52,722 bases of DNA from Roseiarcus fermentans. Lineage in GTDB: Bacteria; Pseudomonadota; Alphaproteobacteria; Rhizobiales; Beijerinckiaceae. A program made the translations under genes and the position numbers. The notes below the pieces were generated by a model. That model was given only the letters and a program-made list of their open reading frames with translations, searched no databases and was not told where the DNA came from. The stretch lies in NCBI RefSeq assembly GCF_003315135.1, contig NZ_QNRK01000017.1, positions 1 through 52,722 on the forward strand, in the 5' to 3' direction. Position 1 is the stretch's first letter. The number at the start of each line of letters is the position of its first letter. Below are positions 37,332 to 47,700 of the stretch, one piece after another.

Positions 37332-37829
37332 TCACGCGACGGCCGGCTTGCGGCGTCTTCTCGGCGTCCGGTTCGGCCACAGCACGATCCGCTCCGGCCA
37401 TCGCTCCTGCGCGAGATCGTCCTCGACCACCGACACCCGGCCGCGCACCGACAGTCCAGCCTGGTGGACGCTGTCGGACGATCCGGACACCAGCGGATGC
37501 CAGTCGGGCAGGTCCTTGCCCTCGGCGACGAGACGGTAGGCGCAGGTGACGGGCAGCCACGTCAGCTTCCGCACGGCCTCCGGCGTCAGCGTCACGCAGT
37601 CCGGGACCCGGCCGCTCCGATTGCGGTAGTCGCGGCACCGGCACGCCTTCGCGTCGAGCAGCGTGCAGCCGATATCGGTGAAATGGATCTCGCCGGTGTC
37701 CTCGTCCTCGAGCTTGACGAGGCAGCAGCGCGCGCAGCCGTCGCACAGGCTTTCCCATTCGGCCGTCGACATGGCGTCGAGCGACTTGGCTCGCCAGAAC
37801 GGAACGGTTTCGGGGCGCTTCTCGGTCAC
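37332..37829 (-). CDS. YcgN/YkgJ-type cysteine cluster protein (UPF0260)
   Basis: A 165-residue protein with eight or more cysteines arranged as [30 protein letters not shown] and PVTCAYR, the pattern of the YkgJ metal or Fe-S binding family. [20 protein letters not shown] at the start is typical of the YcgN subgroup. Its biochemical role is not established. The C-terminus is Arg-rich. Confidence 0.9.
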   Translation of the reverse strand: MTEKRPETVPFWRAKSLDAMSTAEWESLCDGCARCCLVKLEDEDTGEIHFTDIGCTLLDAKACRCRDYRNRSGRVPDCVTLTPEAVRKLTWLPVTCAYRLVAEGKDLPDWHPLVSGSSDSVHQAGLSVRGRVSVVEDDLAQERWPERIVLWPNRTPRRRRKPAVA

Positions 37830-38262
37830 GTCTTTCGGCTGCGCTTCCCTGGCGGGCCATCGGCTCGCGCTTGCGGTCCTGGTCGATCTTCAGCCTTGCA
37901 TCCGGGCGCTCCCGGCGCCGATGGCGAGGCTTTCCAAAGCTATAGTCCGATCGGGCCCCCGGCCGCAATCGGGCGCGTCGGCGTCGGGTCGGCGCCGGCG
38001 TCCGACGCGACGAAGGGCGGACGCACGGACGGCGCCGGTCGCGCGACTTGCGCATTGCGGCCCCGGACCGCGGGGGCTATGTGAGGGACCGCGTCGTCAG
38101 CGAAGCGACGACCTCCTCCTGGGCCGAGGCCGGCGCGCTCGCGTCTGACGTGCATGCCGGAACCCTCTCCCGCTGCGAACCGTTGGACTTTATGGACTTT
38201 GCCCGCCATCGGCGCGAGAGTGCGGCGGAAGGGGAAACGCTTCGGCGAGGTAGGACACCAGA
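37830..38262. other. Gene-free divergent region
   Basis: This 433-bp gap precedes the deacetylase gene. I see no family in any frame. A direct repeat TGGACTTT-A-TGGACTTT lies at 38184-38200, and CTATAGTC near 37940 is promoter-like. Confidence 0.4.
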
Positions 38263-39192
38263 GTGACCACACTGCTCATCAGCCACCCCGCGTGCCTTGC
38301 GCACGACATGGGCGAGGGGCATCCCGAGCGTCCCGACCGGATTCGCGCCGTCGACCGCGCGCTCGAGAGAGAAGTGTTCCAGATGCTGGCGCGCGACGTC
38401 GCGCCGCGCGCCGAAATCGCCGCGATCGCACGCGTCCATCCGGTCGACTACATCGAGGCGCTCCGCTCGGCGACGCCGGCGCAGGGGCACGTCGCCATCG
38501 ATCAGGACACCTCGATGAATCCCGGCACCTTCGAGGCGGCGCTCCGGTCGGCGGGCGGCGCGATTTTCGCCGTCGACGAGGTCATGACCCGAAAAGTCCG
38601 CAACGCGTTCGTCGCGACCCGTCCCCCCGGGCATCACGCCGAAATGGCGACGCCGATGGGCTTCTGCTTCTTCAACAACGCGGCGGTCGCGGCGCGGCAC
38701 GCCCGCGCCGTCTACGGCGCCGAGCGCGTCGCGATCATGGACTTCGACGTCCATCACGGCAACGGCACCCAGCACATCTTCTGGAGCGACCCGAACGTGA
38801 TGTACACCTCGACCCACGAAATGCCGAACTATCCCGGGACCGGCGCGATCGGCGAGCGCGGCGAGCACGATCAGATCGTCAACGCCCCGTTGCGGGCCGG
38901 CGACGGCGGCGACACCTTCCGCGAGGCGATGGAAGTGGCGATTCTGCCGCGCATCGACGATTTCGCGCCCGACCTCGTCATCATTTCCGCCGGCTTCGAC
39001 GCTCATCGCCGCGATCCGCTCGGCAACCTCAATCTCGTCGAGGCGGACTATGTCTGGGCCACGCGCAAGCTGATGGAGATCGCTCAGAAGCGCTGCGGCG
39101 GACGCGTCGTCTCGGTGCTCGAGGGCGGCTACGATCTCGAAGGTCTGTCGCGCTCGGTCGCCGCCCATGTGACGACGCTGATGGAAGGCTGA
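38263..39192 (+). CDS. Histone deacetylase-family amidohydrolase (AcuC/HdaH-like)
   Basis: The 309-residue zinc hydrolase should remove acetyl groups from small amides or proteins. HPERPDRIRAVDRAL, the charge-relay RPPGHHAE, the zinc ligands in MDFDVHHGNGTQ, and SAGFDAHRRDPLG are all intact, so the protein is expected to be active. The start is a GTG at 38263. Bacterial substrates range from acetylpolyamines to acetyl-lysine; none is indicated by the neighbours. Confidence 0.93.
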   Translation: MTTLLISHPACLAHDMGEGHPERPDRIRAVDRALEREVFQMLARDVAPRAEIAAIARVHPVDYIEALRSATPAQGHVAIDQDTSMNPGTFEAALRSAGGAIFAVDEVMTRKVRNAFVATRPPGHHAEMATPMGFCFFNNAAVAARHARAVYGAERVAIMDFDVHHGNGTQHIFWSDPNVMYTSTHEMPNYPGTGAIGERGEHDQIVNAPLRAGDGGDTFREAMEVAILPRIDDFAPDLVIISAGFDAHRRDPLGNLNLVEADYVWATRKLMEIAQKRCGGRVVSVLEGGYDLEGLSRSVAAHVTTLMEG

Positions 39193-39293
39193 AGGCGGCC
39201 CTGTCGCGTTTCATCGGCGCCCGGCAGGCCGGCGCAACCGCGTCGTCGATCTCGACCAGGTTCCGGCGCGCGCAGCCACGGCGCGGAACTCCG

Positions 39294-40040
39294 TCATATC
39301 TCCCATGAGGTTTCCGGCGACGACAAAACCCGGTCGGACGCCGATTTCCTTGCAATGATCACCAGATTTTCCCCAAGAACGCGCCGCCCGAACAGCGCCG
39401 CCATCGGCGCCCAGAGCGGGAAAGACAAGGCCGAGCGCAACGGCGTCGCGTAGCTGCCCGCCGTGGTGAAGGCGACGATCTTGAAGCCTATCTCCTGAAG
39501 CATGAGGCGCATTTGCGTGCTGGTGAGCGGCGAAATGTGGCGAACGCCGCGGTATTCCGACTCGCCGAAGGCCCAAAGATCCCCAGTCAGGAAAAACTTG
39601 ATCCGCCCCTCCCAGAACCCGACGTTTGGCTTGATCACCGACAGCAGTCCGTCGTCGTCGAGCAGGGCCCGGGCTTCAATCAGCGCATGCCGCGGCGAAT
39701 CGAGATGCTCGATGACCGAGCTCATGACGATCAGCTTGAATTTACGTTTGAAGATTTTGGAGAAATTCTGGTTGAGATCGATCCGTGTAAACGGAACGTC
39801 CGCCAACTTGAAGTTGGCGTCTCGAAGGTCGGCGGCGTTCAGATCCGTGTAGCCGGCGTCGCCCAGCCGTTGCAGAAGTTCGCCCGACCCTGCGCCAAGA
39901 TCGAGCACGCCCTCTTTGGGGCCGCCTTGAGACAGCGCGAGTTCGACCAGGCGTTCATGGGTCCCCGGGGCGCCATGCTTGACGAGGCCTCGGTAGGTCT
40001 CCAGCTCCCGCGTCAGCCATTTTGTTCTCAACAGCCTCAT
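39294..40040 (-). CDS. Class I SAM-dependent methyltransferase
   Basis: A 248-residue methyltransferase. Motif I is GVLDLGAGSGELLQRL, and VMSSVIEHLDSPRHAL is the post-motif segment of the Methyltransf_23/11 group. GFWEGRIKFFLTGDLWAF and HISPLTSTQMRLMLQEIGF resemble enzymes linked to polysaccharide or lipid loci. Base composition here and in its 5' flank is visibly less GC-rich than the surroundings, which hints at acquisition. The acceptor is unknown. Confidence 0.85.
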   Translation of the reverse strand: MRLLRTKWLTRELETYRGLVKHGAPGTHERLVELALSQGGPKEGVLDLGAGSGELLQRLGDAGYTDLNAADLRDANFKLADVPFTRIDLNQNFSKIFKRKFKLIVMSSVIEHLDSPRHALIEARALLDDDGLLSVIKPNVGFWEGRIKFFLTGDLWAFGESEYRGVRHISPLTSTQMRLMLQEIGFKIVAFTTAGSYATPLRSALSFPLWAPMAALFGRRVLGENLVIIARKSASDRVLSSPETSWEI

Positions 40041-40338
40041 TTGCCCGTTCTCCCTGGTGACGGTACAAGTTCAGCGCCCTGAAGGAGAGCGGCGCATAGG
40101 GGCTTGGGAACATAAAAAAGAATTTGAATAGAGAGCGATTGCAAAGGTCTTGAATCGGATCGGAGAATCAAAATTTCGCCAGGAACCTCCTATTCTGACC
40201 GGGAATACGGCATTCTCACGGCCGGTTGATTGATTCTCGGTAACGTCGTTCGGTTGAGCGTGTCGTCATGACTGGCGGCGCGGCGCAGCGCGCGCGGGAA
40301 AACTGCTGGTCGGGCCGGGGCGCTCGCGCCAGACGCCG
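40041..40338. other. AT-rich flank of the methyltransferase
   Basis: About 300 bp without a gene. 40108-40190 is clearly AT-rich (AAAAAAGAATTTGAATAG, AATCAAAATTT) in a high-GC neighbourhood and probably contains the methyltransferase promoter on the minus strand. Confidence 0.4.
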
Positions 40339-40941
40339 TCACACGACGTGGAAACGATGGCGCAGCGGCGGGTCTCCCGCGCCCTCGGCCGGGAAGGGCC
40401 GCGCGAGCAGGCCGGCGCAATCGTCGGCGAGGCCGCAAAGCGCCGTCTCGATCGCGCCCGCGGCGAGCGGCGCGAGCGCCCGGTCGACCACGGCCTGCCA
40501 CGCCTCCTGCGGGATCACGGCGGCGGCGGCTTCGGCGGGAACGATTCGAATATAGTGCTCGGCGAGCGACACGTAGACGAGCACGCCGCACTGCGTCCGG
40601 TCGAGGCCGCGCAGGGCGAACTGGGCCAGCGCCGCGCGATGTCCGGCCGAGCGGGCGGCGCGTCCGGGAACAAGCGCGCGGCGGACCCAGGGGAGCGATC
40701 CGAGCGTCGCGGCCAGGATGGCGACCAGAAGTTGGACGACGTAGATCCGGTGCGCCGACATCTCGGTGAACAGGAGGAGCGGCAGCGGCGTCGCGAGGGC
40801 GAGAGCGCAGGCGCCGAGGAGGAACTCGGCGTCGCGGGAGATCGAAGCTTCCGCCAGCACGCCGGCCAGCGGCGCGCGGGTTCGCTTCTGCGCCGCGTCG
40901 AACGCCGCCTCGATGCGCGCCGTCCCGGCCGGATCGATCAT
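40339..40941 (-). CDS. TPM-domain membrane protein
   Basis: The 200-residue product begins MIDPAGTARIEAAFDAAQKRT, has two hydrophobic segments (FLLGACALALATPLPLLLF and VVQLLVAILAATLGSLP), and then a TPM fold with RTQCGVLVYVSLAEHYIRIV and AWQAVVDRAL. Such proteins usually follow a TPM phosphatase-like protein and LemA. Its ATG at 40941 overlaps the stop of the upstream TPM gene (ATGA). Function is not established. Confidence 0.82.
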   Translation of the reverse strand: MIDPAGTARIEAAFDAAQKRTRAPLAGVLAEASISRDAEFLLGACALALATPLPLLLFTEMSAHRIYVVQLLVAILAATLGSLPWVRRALVPGRAARSAGHRAALAQFALRGLDRTQCGVLVYVSLAEHYIRIVPAEAAAAVIPQEAWQAVVDRALAPLAAGAIETALCGLADDCAGLLARPFPAEGAGDPPLRHRFHVV

Positions 40942-41717
40942 CACCAGCCCCCCGAGGCGCCGCCGCCGCCCGACGAGCCGCCGCCGCCGGAGAACCCGCC
41001 GCCGCCGCCGAAACCGCCGCCGCCGAAGCCGCCCCCGCCGAAGCCGCCCCCGCCGCCGAAGCCGCCGCCGCCCATCGGGATGAACACGACATTGCCCCCC
41101 GAGCGCCCCCGGACGCGGACCAGGACGAACAGGATGAACAGGACAATGAGGAACGGCGCGATGGCGTCGAACAACGTCGCGTCCTGCTCGGTGCGCGTGT
41201 CCTTCGGTTTCGGCTTCCATTCGGCCGAGTCGGTGGTGAGGGTGGTGATGATGTCGTCCACCCCGCGCGTCACGCCGCCGTTGAAGTCGCCGGCCTTGAA
41301 GCGGGGCGCGATGGCGTTGGCGATGATCAGGCTCGAGATCGCGTCGGTCAGCGTGCCCTCGAGGCCGTAGCCGACCTCGATCCGCACCCGCCGCTCCTTC
41401 GGCGCAATCAGCAGCAGGGCGCCGTTGTTCTTTTTCGCTTCGCCCAGCTTCCAGAAGCGGAAGAGGGCATTGGCGTAGGGCTCGATCTCCTCGCCGTCGA
41501 GCGAGGGAACGGTGGCGACGACGAGCTGGATGCCGGACTTCTGCTCGAGGTCGGCGAGCTTGCGCTCGAGGTCGGCGGCGGTGATCGGCGACAGGATGTT
41601 GGCGGCATCGACCACCCGGCCGGAGAGCGGGGGAAAGTTCGCCGCCGCCAGCGCCGCGCCGATCCACAGCGCGGCGACGAGCACGGCGAGCAGCGCTCTC
41701 GGGATCAGCCGCGCCAC
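40941..41717 (-). CDS. TPM-domain protein with glycine-rich tail (YgcG-like)
   Basis: A 258-residue protein with a signal peptide (LLAVLVAALWIGAALAA), a periplasmic TPM domain (GRVVDAANILSP, VVATVPSLDG, NNGALLLIAPKERRVRIEVG, YGLEGTLTD), one membrane helix (FLIVLFILFVLV), and a C-terminal tail of about 45 residues made almost only of Gly with Phe and Ser (GGGGFGG units). The glycine tail is typical of the family. It lies 16 bp downstream of the lemA stop and overlaps the second TPM gene. Confidence 0.9.
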   Translation of the reverse strand: MARLIPRALLAVLVAALWIGAALAAANFPPLSGRVVDAANILSPITAADLERKLADLEQKSGIQLVVATVPSLDGEEIEPYANALFRFWKLGEAKKNNGALLLIAPKERRVRIEVGYGLEGTLTDAISSLIIANAIAPRFKAGDFNGGVTRGVDDIITTLTTDSAEWKPKPKDTRTEQDATLFDAIAPFLIVLFILFVLVRVRGRSGGNVVFIPMGGGGFGGGGGFGGGGFGGGGFGGGGGFSGGGGSSGGGGASGGW

Positions 41718-41733
41718 GACGCCGCCCCCGCGG

Positions 41734-43823
<2,090 letters not shown>

Positions 43824-43882
43824 AGCGTCGGCGACGGCGCGGCGCTCTGGAGAATCCGCGCGAAACCGGTTCCGGTTTTCGC

Positions 43883-43911
43883 TTGCCAGCCCGCCGCGCC
43901 TTTGCTACATG
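43883..43911 (+). promoter_or_regulatory. Candidate promoter of tRNA-Lys
   Basis: TTGCCA (43883-43888) and TACATG (43906-43911) are 17 bases apart and end 40 bp before the tRNA. Confidence 0.45.
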
Positions 43912-43951
43912 CCGGCTCCTCGCCGATCCTGAAGGGGCCGGCGACTTCGAT

Positions 43952-44027
<76 letters not shown>

Positions 44028-44769
44028 TCGGAGATTTGGAATCGATGCGAGGACTCTGGGCAGAGTCCGGGCGACGGCGCCGGGCCGTGGCTGACCCCCG
44101 CGGGCGCCGTTAGGGAGCGCGCCGTGCAACCGGGCTCGCCCCAGCGTCAGCGTACCCCTCTGAAATCATTGCCCCCGCTGACCGCAGAGTGCGTAACTCC
44201 CAAGCCTTGGGGCGCCTTGGGAATGACGGGCGGTCGACGACCCCGAGGCGGCGGCGATGACGCTTCCCGCCGTCCTCGCGAGGAGCCCGAAGGGCGACGC
44301 GGCGATCCAGGGGCCGCCTGCGCCGACGTCGAAGCGCGGCGAAGCGGGGCATACGGCAGATCTTGGCCGCGCCCCCCTGGATCGCCGCGTCGCTTCGCTC
44401 CTCGCGATGACGGCGGCTTGGGAGTTGCCAGAGTGCGTAACTCCCAACCCCGTCATTGCGAGGAGCGAAGCGACGAAGCAACCCATGCCGCCGCTTGCCT
44501 CCTGCGGAAAAAATCGCTCCGTCTTCTGCTCGCAACGAAGGGCGGCGGGACGACCAGAGGGCGCGACAGCGGCCCAGCGGCCCTGGATCGCTTCGCTTCG
44601 CTCGCGATGACGGCGCTGTTCGCTGCCGGCTTGGGAATTACCAGAGTGCGGCAATCTGCCCATCAACCGGTTGAATTGGCTGCGCTTCGGCGCGGGATCG
44701 GCGTCCTGCGCGGGACGCCGCGCGGCCTCGCGCCGCCGGCGCCGCTCTGGCGGCGCCGCCCGCGCCCGC
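44028..44769. repeat. Array of REP-like palindromic modules (copies B and C)
   Basis: This stretch of about 740 bp has no credible gene. The large module appears twice: 44272-44412 (GTCCTCGCGAGGAG to CTCCTCGCGATGACGG) and 44452-44612 (GTCATTGCGAGGAG to CTCGCGATGACGG), each with an inner CTGGATCGC on the right arm. A small module with TTGGGAGTT (44418-44426) and AACTCCCAA (44439-44447) separates them; variants lie at 44185-44204 and 44631-44660. Modules alternate as in BIME clusters. Near the end, GGCGCCGC (44738-44745) and GCGGCGCC (44750-44757) form a hairpin that could end the giant minus-strand gene. Confidence 0.72.
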
Positions 44770-47700
44770 TCACGTATGGGTGATGGTCGTGGTCGTCACC
44801 GCCCCCGTCGTCGACGAGGCGACGGCGAAGCTGCCGGCGGTGAAGGACCCGGCGAAGTCGAACCTGTGCTTGGTCCCGCCTTGCGCGAGCGTCAACTCGC
44901 CCACCCCGCCGACTTCGGCGAAGCTCGAGAGCGTCCACGAGCCGAGGAGCGCGACCGAGTCGTTCGCCGCGAAGCCCGAGATCTCGCCCCAGAAGCCCTG
45001 CGGGCTCGTCAGATCGAGCGCGCCGGACCCGGCGAAGACCACGTTCTGGGCGTGGAGCGCTGTGCTGACCCCGACCGACGAGTCGAACTCGAGCGTCGCG
45101 CCGCCCGAGATGGTGTCGGTCGCAGGGGCGGCCACGGTCCCGCCGGTCACCGCGCCCTGGATGTCGAGCGTTCCCGAGTTGACGTAGACGCCGCCGTTGA
45201 CGCTGGCCCCGCCGGTGTTGACGCCGCTGTTGGTCAGCGCCGGGGCGATCACGCTGACATTGGCTCCGCCGGTCTTCTCGAGCAGGCCGGCATTGGCGAT
45301 CGTCGACCCGGTCGCCGCGCCGCGCGCGATCCCGTTGCCGTCGAGGAGGTCCCAGACGCCGCCCGCGAGAATCGCGAGCTTGGCGACATGCGTCGCCACC
45401 GCGTCGCCGACCGTCGCCGAAGCGACGCTTTCGTTGACGACGCCGGAGTCGTTGAACGTCGTCGTGGCGCCGATCGTCAGGCCCGAGACGGCGGCCACCC
45501 CCTTTTCGTTGAGCGCGTTCGCCCCGCTCGTCGCCGCGCCGGTGAACGAATCGGCGCCCGTCAGCGTCAGGGCGCCGCCGTTGAGCGCCAGCGTCGTCCC
45601 CGCGCCCGCGGCGAACGCGCCGGCATAGGTCAGGCTTTCGCCGAGCGTGACCGTGGTCCCGGAGACGGCGAGGTTGGCGACCGAAAGCCCGCCGCCGGCG
45701 CCGATCGTCGTCGCGCCGCCGGCGAGCGCCAGCGTTCCCGCGCCGCTGACGCCGCCGCTGATCGTGGTCTTTCCGGTGAGGGTCAGCGTGTCGCCGGCCG
45801 CGATGCTGACGGTCGAACCCGCGGCCTCGCTGAAGCTCCCGCCATAGGCGAGGATCTCCGCGAGGGTCAGCGCGGTCGTCGCCCCGCTCAGACTGAGCGA
45901 CTGCGCGGCGATCGCGCCGGCGCTCAGGGTCGCGGCGCCGCTCGTCCCTGTCAGCGAGACGACGTGCGTATTGGCGTCGAGCGCGGTCAGGTCGCCGACG
46001 ATCGCGGTGAGCGTGTCCTTCACCGCGAGGGTGTAGGGCGTCGCGTTGGCGTTGACGAGCTTGGCGAGCGCAGCCGCCGCGTTCGTGATCTGGGCGTCGG
46101 TGACCGTGACCGCCAGATTGTCCGAGACGGTGATCGTCTTGGCGTTGGCGTCGCCGCCGAGCGCGGCGAGGCTCGGGGAGATGTTCGCCGCCGTGTCCTT
46201 GACGGCGAAGCCGCCGACGATCTTGTCGAGCGCCGCCTTGTCGGCCGTGAACGTCGCCACGGGGACGACGACGGCCCCGGTCGCCGTGATCGCGCCGATG
46301 TGGGCGACCGCGGCCTGCAGGGACGCGATGCCGGCCACGACGTTGGCGGCCGTGTCGGCGATCGCGAGCTTGTAGGGCGTGGCGTTGGCGTTGACGAGCT
46401 TGGCGATCGCCGTCGCGTCGCTGGTCGTCTGCGCCACCGTCGCCTTGACCGCCGCGCTGTCGGAGACGGTGATCGTCGTAACGGCCGGGTCGACGAGCGC
46501 GGCGAGGTTTGCGGAGATGTTCGCCGCCGTGTCCTTGACGGCGAAGCCGCCGTCGATCTTGTCGAGCACGGCCTTGTTGGTCGAGACGGTCGCGCCGGAG
46601 ACGACGAGCGGACCTCCCGTGGCCGTGATCGAAGCGATGTCGGCGTCGCCGAGCGCGGCGAGGCTGGCCTGGACGTGCGCCGCCGTGTCGCTGACGGCGA
46701 AGCCGTTGACGATCTTGTCGAGCAAGGCCTTGTCAGCCGTGAAGGTCGCGACGGAGACGGCGACCGTCCCCCCGGTCGTGGCGATCGAGGCGATGTGGCC
46801 GTTGGCCAGCAGCAGCGCCGGCAGGGCGGCCTGCACGTTCGCGGCGGTGTCGGCGATCGCCAGTTGCCAGGGGGAGGCGCTGGCGTTGGCGAGCTTGGCG
46901 AGCGTCGCGGCGTCGCTGGCGATCTGGCCGACCGTCAGACCGACCGGCGCGCTGTCGGACACGGTGATCGACAGGACGCCCGCGTCGCCGAGCGTGTCGA
47001 GGGCGGCGGAGAGGTTCGCCGCCGTGTCGAGAATCGCGAACCCGCCGGCGATCTTGTCGAGCGCGGCCTTGTCGGCCGCGTAGGTTGCGGCGGAGACGGC
47101 CACGGGGCCGCCGGACGCGGCGATCGAGGCGATGTTGGCGACCTCGGCCTCGAGCGTCGCAAGCCCGGCCTGCACGTTCGCGGCCGTGTCGGAGATCGCG
47201 AGTTGCAACGGCGTCGCGCCGGCGTTGGCGAGTTTTCCGATCGCCGCCGCGTCGCTCGTGAGCTGGCCGACCGTGACGCCGATCGCTCCGTTGTCGGAGA
47301 CCGTGATTGCGACGATGCCGGCGTCTCCCAGCGTGTCCAGGGCGGCGGAAAGGTTCGCCGCCGTGTCGAGAATCGCGAACCCGCCGGCGATCTTGTCGAG
47401 CGCGGCCTTGTCGGCCGCGTAGGTCGCGACCGAGACGACCACCGGGCCGCCGGACGCCGCGATCGAGGCGATGTTCGCCGCGTCGGCTTCGAGCGTCGCG
47501 AGCCCGGCCTGCACGTTCGCGGCCGTGTCGGAGATCGCGAGCTGGAACGGCGTCGCGCTGGCGTTGGCGAGCTTGCCGAGCGCCGTGGCGTCGCTCGTGA
47601 GCTGGCCGACCGTCGCGCCGACCGCTCCGTTGTCGGACACCGTGATCCCAAGGATGTTCGCGTCGACGAGGGAGTCGAACGCGCCCGAGAGGTTCGCCGC

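Noticed and set aside
37940-38272. Minus-strand frame of 110 codons in the gap before the deacetylase
   Set aside because: No family resemblance or ribosome site; Arg/Pro/Gly-rich shadow composition.
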